Positions 46,973 through 59,100 of a stretch of DNA of 64,000 bases are shown here, in pieces. The stretch lies in the NCBI GenBank assembly GCA_037044905.1, contig JBAOKB010000074.1:806001-870000 (forward strand). The letters run 5' to 3'. Each line of letters begins with the position of its first letter. Positions within the stretch are counted from its first letter, which is position 1. The position numbers and the translations under genes are program-made. The notes beneath the pieces were generated by a model. The model saw nothing but the letters and a program-made list of their open reading frames with translations, did not search any database and had not been told where the DNA came from. The DNA is from Hortaea werneckii. Its lineage: Eukaryota > Ascomycota > Dothideomycetes > Mycosphaerellales > Teratosphaeriaceae.

Positions 46973-47714
46973 TTCGAGACCCTGGAAAATCTGGTGAGCA
47001 AAGAAAAGAAATCCTCCACGAAAGCCTTTTTGGATAGGGAGAAGAGGAGAGGGGGTTGGTTCCACATACTCGATCAGATTCCCATCCGGATCCCGACAGT
47101 ACACACTCCGCAACCTCCCCATCGCGCCCGTGCGATCGACCACTTTCCCGCCTTCGAGCACCTACTCCCTTTTTAGTCTCATGTCTCCTTAAAGGCATAC
47201 CCATGGGAAAACAGGGGCGAACTCAACACGGGAGAAATTTTACGCTTTCTTACCTCTACCCCAGCCGCTTGCCAAGTGGATAATACCTTCTCAATCGGAT
47301 GCTCGGTGATGAAACACAGGTCTCCGCTTCCCGGTTGCACGTTCTGGGCTTAGGGTTCGAATTCGGCGCCGGATTGATGGAGATTTATCTTTTGAGAGCC
47401 GAAGGTGAGGGCGTGGCTGGATGGGTGGGTTAGTGGAGGTTCTCCCTGTTTACTGTAGAGCTGCTTCGTCTTTGAAGCCGCTGGGGGTGGGGTGGTAGAG
47501 GAGGGCAGGATGAGGGATTTTGGTGCCGAGATGGAAAGTTTGGTAAGGAGGCGTTGGAAGGAAGTAATGCGAAGTTTACCTACCGCTGCTGGCCAGCGTG
47601 TCCGAATGTCTCGTGCTTCATCCCCAGGCGCGTCGTGTAGAAGTCGATTGTTTTGGGGATGTGTTTGCATGTGAGGACGACGTGGTCAAGGGCTTTGATG
47701 GCGAAAGACGCCAT
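46835..47714 (-). pseudogene. GLOD5-like glyoxalase-fold (VOC) gene with in-frame stop
   Basis: ATG 47714. Exons 47714..47584, 47416..47254 and from 47161; introns have GT/AG ends, the first with a CTAAC-like branch site. The product would start MASFAIKALDHVVLTCKHI, continue GMKHETFGHAGQQRHALTFG, QKINLHQSGAEFEP, PGSGDLCFIT and end RTGAMGRLRSVYCRDPDGN, LIEYVE, which is the GLOD5 pattern of the vicinal-oxygen-chelate fold, with metal ligands expected at the first His and the late Glu. Directly after EFEP the codon is TAA (47352..47350), where the family has Lys; frame and splicing are otherwise intact, so this is a substitution, not an indel. After LIEYVE no convincing end is seen: the open frame runs on across the 3' end of alg12. 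Broken gene or sequence error. Confidence 0.65.
46940..46957 (+). repeat. (GCT)6 coding poly-alanine
   Basis: Six GCT triplets near the alg12 stop codon, giving six Ala. Confidence 0.8.
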
Positions 47715-48167
47715 TTTGGGGAGGTGATAGTTCGGTGCACGTCTCTGCCTGATGTGATTGGGAACGGGAGATGATCTTGAGTCGGGCTTAGGTATTTTGA
47801 AAGCCTGAGATTATGTACTTTCGTTTCTGCCGAATGCGCTTTTGAATGGACTCGTGATAGGGTTTCAGGACCAAAGCGGGGTTCGTCGGCTACCTAGTTG
47901 ATACAGCTTCGAGGTAGCTTTGTTCTAAGCAGTGCAATGGATGTGAAGTTGAGGCGCCACGCAGCTCTACGTACACATCCCTGAGTAAGAGCTTTCTGTG
48001 AAAGACAGAGTTGAGAAACTTGCTGAACACGATCATTCCCTCCTAATATGCCCCGCTCACTTTTTACCACGAGACTCACTCTCTCAACGAGTAACACAAT
48101 CAACGGGCATTTATGCCCAGGCAAATACGACCTAAGTATCCCCCATATCCGTATATCTCAGATATCT
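47715..48167. other. Intergenic, nothing seen
   Basis: Upstream region of the GLOD5-like gene and 3' region of the next minus-strand gene. No coding evidence. Confidence 0.55.
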
Positions 48168-49290
48168 TCATTCCGGCATATCTCTCCACGTCGACCAATA
48201 ATGAATCGCCACCCCAGCAAACACAGCATATCGTCCGAGCATCTCCTCTATCCGTGTCCTATCCCGCAAAACAACCGATTTGGAATTCTTTCCAGCCGTA
48301 TCGCCATACGAGACAGTCTCCCCAACATTGGGCGATACCTCCATAGCAGCGTAGACTCGCGGACGCTTCTTCACCGGCAGTGTGGACGCATAGCTCGCTT
48401 GCGCTTCGACGCGGTTCGCGGCGTTCGTCGGATCCGTGTTGTAGCTCATCACGATGTATTCGTCTAGAAGAGGCATCATGTAGTTCATCACGCTCTGTCG
48501 GAGATCTGTATCAGATGGGAAGTTGACTTGGACGGGGGATCCGTAGTAGGTTTCCGTCCAGAACGGCATAGCAGCGCTGAATTGTAAGTTCTGTCGGTGT
48601 AGGAGGTCGCTGGCTGTTTGGTGGATCGTGAGCCAGTTCCGCATTAGCATTTCACGATCGAGCGCTTGCGTCGAATGCCATGTCCCGGATCCGGGCGCGG
48701 TGCTGAGTGCTTCGTCCGGTATACCGTTGTGGAATGTCGTGTATGCGTCCTGGTCTTGCGGCTCGATGTCGGCTTGTAGGCCTACGAAGCGCTCGTCGGC
48801 AGATACTGCTTGGTTGTAATCGATTAGATCCGCTATACCTTGTAGAAAATTCCCGGGTCCGATGGAATCGTCGAGGTCTACAGGACGTAATAAGAATCAA
48901 CATATGTTTCAACGTCTATACAGGCTCTCCGGCTCACTTACAACCACGATCGCCGTCGAGCGCCCATACACGTATATCTGCTGCTGTAGCATTGGCAATG
49001 AAGGGTTGCAGCTGCCCTCTCCTGTCACTGTAACAGCCTGGTGGAGTGTACAAGTAGAGATCGCTGATGCGTGCCGCCGCAGACGCAGCTAAGAGGTCGG
49101 CCATTTCGTTCGCAGAGGCTAGGAGCTCTGCGCTATGCCATATCCACATCCCTCCATCGAAGTGGACAGATATGTCTACTGTGTTCGGATGGGCTCTGGG
49201 TGCGATGTAGTCGAATTTGTCCCAAAGAAGAGACCTAGTGTACTGGCAGTTGAAGGTCGGTATGGTAGCAGGGACAACGCGACTGCGCAA
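48168..49290 (-). CDS. Conserved fungal protein of unknown function, TIM-barrel-like
   Basis: Exon 1 (3' part) to 48942, 64-bp intron 48941..48878 (GTAAGT ... TGTAG), exon 2 48877..48168 with TGA stop; the splice joins GDRG to YLDDSIGPG in frame. Segments MWIWHSAELLASANEMADLL, IRVWALDGDRG, VGLQADIEPQ, LDEYIVMSYNT and VYAAMEVSPNVGETVSYGD have the spacing of beta-strand ends in a (beta/alpha)8 barrel, with Asp/Glu after strands as in glycoside hydrolases. I recognise the pattern from uncharacterised fungal proteins but can name no activity. The open frame reaches 49290 without an ATG except internal ones, so the true start (perhaps a signal-peptide exon further upstream) is unresolved. No frame break in the part seen. 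Confidence 0.65.
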
Positions 49291-49881
49291 TGATACGATT
49301 TAAAGCCTTCAAAGGGTGATGACCCAAGTGTGTGATATTAGGACTAGAGAGCCAATGCGGTCCGCATGCACTTGTATGCATAATGGCAACGGAATAAGGC
49401 CATAGGGGCAGAGGTCATAAACGATTTCGTCATCTCCTTGTGCTCTGCATGAATGTTTCGTGTGTACGAAGGTGGTTCCAGCATCCATCGCAGGTTTCGT
49501 CGCCATCTTGAGATGCTGGTATGTATTATTTGCGGTAAGGGCCGCTGGAGGCTGGCTGAAGGATGCAGTTGGAGTTTGAGGCTTTGCATTACCTGGGTGG
49601 CTACAATGCCTGACCCCACACTTTGCATTCGAGCGTGAAGTGATAAAGGTCCAACAAGACGTAAAACATTTACCATGTAAGCCTTACTGTTGTATCCCTT
49701 TTCCTCGGGGTATTTGAATGCCTTTCAGACCTTTATGTCAAGTCTGCGCAGGTGAGATGGATTTTTCGGCTTCTAACATTTCATTTCCATTTCCTCATAT
49801 GGCAGTCCTCATTGCCTGCTAAGCACTATCAATTTACACCTAGAAGTTCTCCCAAATCCCTGTCGGCAGACTATAAAAGCC
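49291..49881. other. Intergenic, may hold a missing 5' exon
   Basis: Between the barrel-protein gene and the tel2 3' end. I could not identify an ATG exon for the former. A TATAAAAG at 49872..49879 on the + strand has no + strand gene after it. Confidence 0.4.
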
Positions 49882-52800
49882 TCACCCAACCTCAGCACCA
49901 AAAACCCTCCTCTGCTCCCCTTTCACAATCTCGCCCAACCTAACCATGACCCCGGCAGCCAACACCCTCGCCTTCTCCTCCTCCTTACTCCCCCCACCAC
50001 CACCCCCACCGTCTCCCCACCCCCAACCTTCTCAAAAACAACCTGAACCCACTCCTGCGCCTCAGCAATCTGGCGTGGATCTCAGCTGCTAACCGCTCAT
50101 ACCCATCTTGGTTGACTTCAAGCAAAGTCAATAGTCCAAAGAGCACGGCTTCGAGTACGCTGATATCGCCCGAAGCCTGGACGCGGAGACCGAGGAGCAG
50201 ATCCCAGAATCCCGCTGTGATGCTCGCTAAGTCTAGAGTCGCAGGGCCTGAGGCATGGAGCAGTAACGCGAGCGTCTTGAGGAACGTGACGAGTACGAAT
50301 GGCGCGCTGATCAGAAGGCTGGCGGAACCGTAGGCGGCGATGTCCTGCTGGTACCGCCACACGAGCGGGGCGAAAAGGCGGACCCGAAGGTTTTGGCGAG
50401 GAGGTTCGGGTGCGGCTTTGCGTTTGGTGCGGTTTTCGTTGGAGAGGCGAGAGGAAAATGTGCGGACTTTGACTGCGTTGAGGTGGGAGGTTGATTGGTC
50501 GGCGGCTTGGAGGGCGAGGGGTTGGATTAATGAATTTTCTACGCTTTGATGCGCCGCTTCTAGTCTCCTAGTGCTTTGCTGTGCGCCGGTGTAGATGGCG
50601 TGCATTCGGGGTGGGAGGCGCTTGGAGGGGAACTCGGTGTTGTGAAGTTTGGGGTTGAAGGTCTCGTCTTCTGTTTTGAAGCCTGCTAGCTCCCTGCCGC
50701 CTAGTCCGAGTGCGGTGAACATGAGACATCTCTGCGCTATGCTGTACCCCTCAGCAAATGCGTGTTTGCTAAGCCAAGGTCCGAGCACCTTGATATCGCT
50801 CAGCAATATAGCGATCATGGTTTGCAAGCGGAGCTCATCGAAGTTGTCGGTGTCGAAAGGGTCTTGCAGGTTGCACAATGTACTCAGTAGCTCTACTGCA
50901 TGATCTTTCACCTCGCTACCGAAAGTAGAATTTCGCCGGACGAGGGATGCCGCGTGCTGGACCGCCAACTGGAAGCGTTCGGCGTTCTGGTCATCGGCGA
51001 GCATCCGCATCAAGTCCCGGATGTAGACAGGAGGCCGCGGTCTATTGCGATTCACGAGTGTCGCATCTTCGTCGCTGTCTTCCGGATCTGAGTCGGGTTT
51101 GGCGTATGGTGTTAGGTCATCGTCATCGTCCTCGTCACCACTCTCTACTACCTCGCTGATCTTCTCGCCAACGACCTCTGTCTGCGAAGCAACAGGCTGC
51201 GGTGGAGGCGGCCGAGGAGGGCCAAAAACAGGCTTTCCGTTAATTTTTGGCATCTTTTCAAGGGCTGGTTGTCGTGGCTTCCTTCGCACAGGCATCTTGG
51301 TCTCACTTTCCCTCAACAACCTGCTGAAATCCTCCAGCGATCCCGGCTGGTCTTTGAGAGCAACAAGATTTCTATACCAAACGGCCTCTTCCGTCTTCGT
51401 TTCCTCAACGCCAAAATCCATCTTCTGTCCTTCCTTGTCGACAAGCTGGCTTATCGCCATCGCAACAACCATTCCTAGCCATCTGGCCCTTTCATTACTG
51501 GCACCTAGCCTATCACTGACCCCCTGCATGTGCCCTGCACTTCTTGCGGTCACAAAGACTGCCATTGGCTGATGTCGATGGAGATAGCCCGCAGTAAGAA
51601 GCAAAGTCTGGGCGAGACTCTCTTGCTGTATTATAGGTGCATGGCTGATGAAGAGAGAGTCGCTAAAAGTCGCCATGAGCCGCTCTAGAAGGGTCTGAAG
51701 CTCGTCACAGTTGGTGGCAGAAAGGGCGCGGATGGCAGCATGACGAACCGGAAATGACAGAGCTGCATTTCGTGGAGCATCTGGTAAGAATTCGATGAGA
51801 CCATTTTGCATATTCTCGTCATTTTTGAGAAGAGCTTCGAGGAGCGCTGCAGCTGCTGTGGTCTTTTTGGCTTGTGTCGAGGCCATTGTGTCTCCGTCAA
51901 TCTCTTCTTCAGGGAGAAGCACAAAGAACCATTGCAAGCACTGTTCAATAAATTCTCGTTTCCTGAATACAGGCAAAAGTCCTAAAAGTGTCCTGAGTGC
52001 TATTGCCGCATCCTGTGATGGGGTTTCTTCTGCTTGCGATGATAGTAATTTGCCTAAGAGGCCTTTCATCAGCGACACCGGCTGTCTTAGCCCAAGCGAT
52101 CGATCGAGCACTTTGGCAGCATCCTCTGCATATCTCTGATGAGAGGCACTTGCTGAATTTGCGGCAAGTGAAGCAATGTTCCGTCCTATCCAATTGCAAT
52201 ATTCGGCTGAATTGGCTAACCACAACGACTTGGTACGCACTTTGCCTTTAGATTGCCAGACCACATCCTCAGCTTGCGCTGCAATGCCCACGATTCTAGC
52301 TGAGCCCAGAAGATTGGCGAGCTCCTTCCACGCGAGATTCAATTTCACGCCTTCTGATCCGGAAGTCGTCAGGCCGCTCCAGAGTTCCAAGAGAAAGTCA
52401 TCGCCGTGCAACAAGAGATCCGTGAGGCTGAGAAGATCTTGTAGCTCATGTGACTTGTCCGCGGCGTTATCATTTGATAGTGCGCGTAGCCTGGCGATTA
52501 CAGCGTTCAGGCCAGTGATGTTGCAGAGACATTTCACGAGTAGTCGTCTGTCCTTGCCGTCTAACGAAGCCCCGAACGTGGGTGTGATGACTGTGACTAA
52601 GGTGTTGACTATCTGCCCTTGTAACGAGCCAGGGTAGGATAGCGCGAAGGGTTTGGTAAAGCCATGTCCTGATTGCAATTGGGCAAGAATGGTAATAAGT
52701 GTTTCGGTGTCTGGCTGGGAGCGAAGGATGTGCAGCGCATCTTCGGGAGAGGCGCACTCAATATCTCTTTTGGTCGATACATTCGAGACCTTCTTGTGTT

Positions 52801-52942
52801 GGTTCAGGCCGTCTTGAGTCGCCACCTTAGGGACATCTTCACCCTGTCTGCTGACCTTGTGGCTGCTTCGGATAGTAAGCGCAGGCTGAGGCTCCTGATT
52901 AGATTGGGTTCGATGGGTCTTGACTGCTGTGAGACCTTCCAT
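49882..52942 (-). CDS. tel2: Tel2/TELO2 telomere length regulation protein
   Basis: HEAT-repeat protein of the TTT complex (Tel2-Tti1-Tti2), which stabilises PIKK kinases such as ATM, ATR and TOR. ATG 52942; intronless. About 950 residues are in one frame, with helical repeats, an acidic Asp-rich loop, and the conserved block PPVYIRDLMRMLADDQNAER, FDTDNFDELRLQTMIAIL, GYSIAQRCLMFTALGLGGREL. Near 50070 the frame shifts to read AEAQEWVQVVFEKVGGG, and again near 49985..50020 to read SKEEEKARVLAAGVMVRLGE, ending at TGA 49884..49882; both pieces fit the family C-terminus, so the stop at 49985 is false. Divergent from uba3. Confidence 0.88.
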
Positions 52943-53235
52943 TTTTCACCCTCTACTGGGACACATTGCCGCCAGAAAAGCAAGCACCCTTTCGCAGCAG
53001 GCAGGCCGTCTGGCTAATATGGACTAATTAATAAAGAGTGCCACTTTGAAGATGATCCCGCGTACTTTTCGCGTCTTCTACGGCGGACTGAATCTCGCAT
53101 TGACTGCCTGATGATGTAAGGCTGCATTATCGCATCGCCTTATCGGCGGCCCAAGCTCCATCTCTCACTTCGACCAGCTCAGGCATCCCGTCAATACCGA
53201 GTCAAATCAATACAGTCCTACGCATTTTGGGAACG
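52943..53235. promoter_or_regulatory. Divergent promoter of tel2 and uba3
   Basis: 293 bp between start codons of tel2 (-) and uba3 (+). No clear box seen. Confidence 0.5.
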
Positions 53236-54642
53236 ATGGCTGCAACATTACAGCCGGAGGCGGTCGCCGCCGACTTAAATGGCACCCCTGCCACTCCACT
53301 CCCGAACAAGTGGAAATACGTCAACACTCTCCTATCCCGGGATGGTCCATACGCGAGCGAGGAGTTTGAGGCTGGAGAGACGCCACTTCACAATATCGCC
53401 AATTCGCGGGTGCTGGTGATCGGTGCAGGTGGACTCGGATGCGAAATTCTCAAGAATCTGGCCCTCTCCGGCTTCAAGAGCATTGATGTCATCGATATGG
53501 ACACCATCGATGTGAGCAATCTGAACCGGCAATTCCTTTTCCGCGAGAAAGACGTAGGCCGCCCAAAAGCAGAAGTGGCGGCCGAGTTCGTGATGAGGCG
53601 AGTTCCTGGATGCACTATCACGCCTTATGTCGGGAAGATCAAGATAAGGTAGGCTGTCCCTCCCAATACATGCTCTGCGGAAGGACAAAAGGCTGACCCT
53701 TTTAAACAGGACGAAGCTTACTACTTGCAATTCCAAGCCATAATCTGCGGTCTAGACTCCATCGAGGCCCGTCGATGGATCAACAGTACTCTCGTAGCCA
53801 TGGTCGACATGGAGAACCCGGACTCCCTGAAGCCTCTAATCGACGGCGGCACCGAAGGCTTCAAAGGCCAAAGCCGTGTCATCTGGCCAACGATGACCTC
53901 CTGTATCGAGTGCCAACTCGACATGCATGCTCCACGAGCCGCAGTACCCCTATGTACCCTCGCCACCATCCCCCGCCAACCACAGCACTGCATAGAATGG
54001 GCGCACATCATCAAATGGGAAGAAGAGCGCAAAGGCATCCCGCTCGACACCGACGACCCAGAACACATCACCTGGCTGTACCGCACGGCGTCCGCCCGCG
54101 CCGCCGAGTTCAACATCACCGGCGTCACCTACGCCATGACGCAGGGGGTCGTGAAGAACATCATCCCCGCCATCGCCTCGACGAACGCCATCATCGCCGC
54201 CTCCTGCTGCAACGAAGCCTTCAAGATCATCACGCAGTCTGCCTCCTTCCTCGCCAACCCCACCGCCGAAGACGAAGCCGGCCGCGCGAACTACATGCTC
54301 TATACCGGCGACGCGGGCATCTACACCTACACCTTCGAGCACCAGAAGAAAGACGACTGTCCCGTGTGCGGCAACCTGCCTAAGGACATGGCTCTCAACC
54401 CCGAACAATCCCTCGGTGAACTGGTGGAGAGTCTGGCTGAGCGACCGGAAAGTCAGCTCAAGAAGCCTAATTTGCGGACGGAGGAGAAGACGCTGTATTA
54501 CTCCACTCCCGCCGGGCTCGAAGAGGCGACGAGGTCGAATTTGAAGCGGAAGCTGAGTGAGTTGTTGGCGGATGGGGAGGAGTTTGCTGTGAGTGATCCG
54601 GCGTTTGATATTACGTTTCGGTATGTGGCGAGGTTTTCATAG
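53236..54642 (+). CDS. uba3: NEDD8-activating enzyme catalytic subunit Uba3
   Basis: Adenylates NEDD8/Rub1 and holds it as a thioester for the cullin modification pathway. ATG 53236 (the frame is open to a TTG at 53227). Exon 1 ends at 53648, intron 53649..53709 (GTAGGC ... AACAG), exon 2 to TAG. Motifs: nucleotide site VLVIGAGGLGCEILKNLAL, DMDTIDVSNLNRQFLF, GLDSIEARRWINS, catalytic Cys in PLCTLATIPR, zinc ligands SCIEC and CPVC, C-terminal ubiquitin-fold part ending ITFRYVARFS. One G is missing just before the splice site (about 53642..53644): KIKIR should read GKIKDK, after which the intron splices in frame to DEAYYLQFQ. About 460 aa. Confidence 0.93.
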
Positions 54643-55307
54643 GAGTGCAGGGTTGTCAGAAAGAGAGAAGGGGAGAGAAGGATGGCTTCTGAGGGGTTCA
54701 AGGAGGTATGGGAGGCCGAGTCAGGGGGTTTGGGTTCTGCAGGGGCGGTGGTGTAAACTAGCACCGGAGGCGTTGGCGGATGAGACGGCAAAAGAAGAGT
54801 GGGATGCAGGTGCAATGCTTCATGAAAACATGTCATGGTTAGAAGTCGTAACGAAAGCACGATTGCTGTTTAAAGTAAAGGACAGCAGCGTAAAATAGGT
54901 ATACTGCAAACTCCAGCTACAGCTTGAGCTGCCAACCTTTTTCGACCGGGATGATCACTTGTTGTCGTTGGTAAATCAAAACAAAAAGCACAGAAAGTAT
55001 GGGGGAGGGGGGAAAAAGACTTTCCAGCCATCGCTCTCCAAACCAACCAAATTCTTCGATATTCACACTCAAAGGCGGAGAACGGAATACTGCAATTCGA
55101 CAGGAAATTGCATCCTTTTAAAATAAGTTCATTCGTGTAGGCAAAGCTACTCTTCAGGATGAATAGGTAATACATCAAACAATGAGGCCCCCCTCTCAAA
55201 CAATAACCCCCTTCTCTCCCCGTCCCCCAAAAAGTGTTCTTAATCCTACCAGCGCCACGCTAAAAAGTTCACTTGGATACACAATTTTCGTTTCCCATCT
55301 TTTCCCC
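54643..55307. other. Convergent intergenic, nothing seen
   Basis: Spacer between the uba3 stop and the zinc-finger gene stop. No coding evidence. Confidence 0.5.
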
Positions 55308-56020
55308 TCATTCTGATAAAGACCGCGGCCAAGTTCCATTTTGCAAGGAAAGAAACCCTCTCCTCCGCCGCTCCTGCCCGCCCCCTTCCGTTACTCTTCC
55401 ACTTAAGAACTCGAAAACGTGATACTTCGGAATGAAAACGTATCCGTTATCAGCCATACTCACGTTGATCCGTATTTCATCAGATAAGAATTCCGTTTTT
55501 TCTCTCCTCCAGCGTGCCTGTCCCAATAGAAAATTCATATATTGAGACATCCTCCCGTTCCCTGTCATATGCCAAATGGCTCTCAACTTCCCCATCGAGC
55601 GGTCCCATGTCCACTGCAAGACCTGGACATCTTTCAGCAATCTATCGCCAATTTCCCGCAATTCATCCAAGTCTGGCCCAGCGTCCTCCTTGAGGTCCTG
55701 TCCGAGTTTATGAGGCGAAGTACGCGGATTTGCTCTCGTCGACTGACGTGTCTCTTTTTGAGATATCGGTTTGGTCAAAATATGACATCTAGCGTGTAAA
55801 CTGCGAGTCTTCATGGAGTCGAAGACCCTATCACAGCCAGGAAAATCGCAGGGGAACCCGCGGGGAATTCTTGACTGGCTTCACGGCGGCCACGACGATG
55901 AGAGCGAGGGGTCCGAGTGCACAGATTTCCCGTCTCGTGATACCGGCATGTCCTGACTGACGGGAAATGGTGTCCACAATACCTGCATTGGTAGTTTTCC
56001 CACGAGCGTAGGAAGCCCAT
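55308..56020 (-). CDS. Putative two-zinc-finger protein, frame broken
   Basis: Two finger motifs lie close together in different frames. Finger 1: YQCRYCGHHFPSVRT followed by CRYHETGNLC, a C-x2-C-x12-H-x5-C arrangement, after ATG 56020. Finger 2: CDFPGCDRVFDSMKTRSLH then ARCH, a C-x4-C-x12-H-x3-H arrangement, spanning the ATG at 55814. One indel in the linker (about 55865..55895) would join them into a protein of about 240 aa. The C-terminal half is helical and charged (LDELREIGDRLLKDVQVLQW). It may be a small transcription factor or a spliced gene with a further upstream exon. Family not recognised; it lies between uba3 and taf2. Confidence 0.45.
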
Positions 56021-56111
56021 GGAAGTCTCCTCCGGGCTTCCCCCTTCCTACCACAGCCCACGGACGCATTAGCGCAAGATCGCAAGTCCACTATGCTGGA
56101 GGAAGAAGGCA

Positions 56112-59100
56112 TTATGAAGGCGAGCCCGCCGCCGAGCCACCCTCGCTAGGCTTTCTGCCCAGCTTAAGCTTCAACTTGGGCTTAGGAGGCGGCGCCATAG
56201 CTCCCGCTCCGTTCGCAGCACCCACCGGCGAAGCGCTAGCCGAAGGCGCAGCAGCAGCAGCAGTAGCCGTGTGGTCGGAGCTCTTCTCGCGCTTGATATC
56301 TGGGCCAACACCGTTCGCATTAGCCTCTGAAGCTGCTGCGCCGTATGATCTGAACCCCCCTAGGTTCATGGAGGGGGAGGCAGAGAACGGGGAGGAGCCG
56401 GTGGGCGATTGAAGGGAGTTATGCGGGTTCGGGAAGAGCGAGGACTGGGGTTTTTGGGCAGGGGTGCTGGAGCGAGAGGGATCTTGCGTCAGGGTCTTAG
56501 GTCGACCAGGGCGTGGCGGCCGAGAGAGCATTTCACGGACGCGGCTCATAGCGGAGCCGCTCATGCGCAGTTTCACGATCTTGCTGCCGCCCTGCTTACC
56601 GCTCGCAGCCTTGGGGCCTGCGGTAGAGCCGCGTCGTTGGTTGGCCACGCTCGGGCTGCGGCTCTTCGGAGGTGCAGGGCCAAGGCCACTGGCAGGGGAT
56701 TGCTGGGCCGAAGTCTTCAGTAGCTTGGGGCTACCAGCGCGCTGACTGGCCTCGACGCTCTGCTTTCGTTTTAGAGCGCCGAGAGACAATTTGATACCCG
56801 ATTTCGCCTCTGAGGGCGTCTCCGTTCCCTTGGTCGAAGAAGCATCGACGTTCATCGTCGGGATCTTCAATTTCAAAGGCACGTCCTCATCAAGACTGCT
56901 CTTCCGTCTCTGCTGGACTTGCTTGGCCACAGGTCCTGTGTACTGCAGCCCAAATTCTTCGATGGCCTGCCAGTCGTCGAGAGAAAGTGGTTTGATCGGC
57001 TTCGTTCTATATGGGCCGTGCGGTATAAAGCGTACTGTCGCCTTACCAACCTTCTCACATCGGTATTTGCGCGGCAGTTTCATTGTAACCAAGCACGATG
57101 CTATCGGCGGGTACACTAAAGCTGCGACGTCGCAAAACGCTGCGACCTCATCAAGGCTAATGTCGGGAGAAGTAGCACAGTACCACAGTGCCTCTTTGAA
57201 AGCAGATTCGTTTAGTAAAGCTTGTTTGAGAGCCTCGATGGCACCTTCCGGTGTCGTTCTGCGCGTTGCCTCGAGATGCCGAGCCTCGCTGCTGGCTTCT
57301 TGTTCAAGAACGAGACCATCAGTCTCCATCTGTGTTGGCGCAGGCGCTGCTTGAGACTGGACAGCATCGCCAAGCGCAATGTGTCCAAGTGCCTCGCCAA
57401 AGATGCCCAGCAGCTTGTTCCGAAAGTGAGGCGACGCATCATCCACGATCGATTGCAGCATGTATCTCAGCATTGAAATCTTCCGCGTCACACCTGTCTC
57501 GGTCAGACATCTAAATGCTTGCAGTCGCACCAAGTTAGCGTTGCTTGGGCGCGTATACTGCAGCACCTCTTTTGTCTTGTCTTTGACCAGTCCGGCATTT
57601 GTGAGCTTCTGAAGGCAGTCAAGCGCAGTAAGAGAATAGACATTATGGTATGTCTGATCGAATTCGTCGATCCTGCGGAAGCGCTCAATCAAATCGATGG
57701 CTTCTCGCTCGAAAGGCTCGTCTGGATTCTCAGGCTCCATCGGCTCATCTTCGCCGAACGTGAAAGTGTAGCTTTGCTCTGGCTCACGATGAGACGCAAT
57801 GAGCGAGTCCGCGAGGCAATCCATCAACGTTGCCATGTAGTGACAATCCGAAAATTCGTTCTCGGAATTGTCATTGAAGCGCAACTTATCCATGAAGAAT
57901 TTGCGGATAGACATGGGCACCTTGCCCTCGGCATCTCGCAGCTTGCTCATGGCGCGAGGTATAGCGCACTGCATAATGTAGTGGACACGGTCGGAGAAAT
58001 CGTTTGGTCGAGGCATCACTTCACCCGGGAAACAGAACATCTCTTCAAACGCCTTCGTCAAATGGAAGCGCCCAATATCCCTCACCACGTCGCCTTTGGC
58101 AAGAATTGCCAGGCCCTCAGCGGCCATAGTTCGGATTCCATGGAAGTAGCGTCGGTCCATCAGCGTCCGGACCAGGATACTGAGCGAAACATGGTGCGGA
58201 TTTGACCCCATGAGGTAACGCATAGACTCATACTGCGCCACCAGATCCCGATCCTGCTGGAGCTGTGAGATGTACATGTACAGCGGCATGACTAGATGCA
58301 TTTTGCCAATCCATTCAAAGTCGGCGTCCATGCGGATCCACTCATAGCTCTCCTGACCCATCTTCTCTTCGTCTTCTTCTGTCCAGTCGACGAGGTTCCA
58401 ATCTTTGACTTCTTCGGGAGAGTCGAGGATGTCTCCGAGACAGTACAGAAGAGCATCTTCACCACCCTCGCCAGTCTGTCCATCAGCCATAGCCCGCTCC
58501 TTCTGCCGTCGCGATCTCTTAAGCCGTTTGTACTTCGTGTTGTACGGAATCTCGAGCTTGGTGACCTGCTCCTTGATTTCGACTATGTGTTCGTAAGGCG
58601 TGCCATCAGCTTCGTGAATCCTGATCGTCATGGGCCCAGTGAACGCAGGTTGTACTGGCTCCGCCCAGACCTCCCTAAGATGCTCCTTGATTTCGCGCAT
58701 GAAATTGTCTGGCGCAAATTCAGGCTTGGTGCGGCGATCCATCTGTCGCTGGACGATCTGCATCTCGACCATGGTCTTCTTCTTGTTGAAGCGTTGCGTG
58801 ACAGAGAAGATTGGACATCCAGCGCCAAAAACCCATTGACGAAAGAAAGGATCGAGCTTGTTGTTGTGAGATACACGCTCGCACGTTCGGTGGAAGATCT
58901 CTGTTGAGATTTCACCATTCTCAAGATTACCTGTCTTGGCATTCAGGAAGACCTTATTGAGAATACGTTGCATGCCGGTTGATCCACTGATCTTCAACAG
59001 TCTCCTGTCCAGAATGAAAAGAACCAGCGCGGATTTCAGAACCAAGAAGTCGCGAATAGACTTGTCAAGGTGTAGGTAAAGACCGTGCTGATGTATCGAA

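Noticed and set aside
49945..50094. Plus-strand Pro-rich frame starting with ATG after a TATAAAAG box
   Set aside because: It is antisense to the tel2 C-terminus, which has clear family similarity; Pro content comes from G-rich tel2 codons.
53775..54383. 202-codon His/Arg-rich frame inside uba3
   Set aside because: Composition is that of a frame-shifted GC-rich gene; the uba3 frame has all family motifs.
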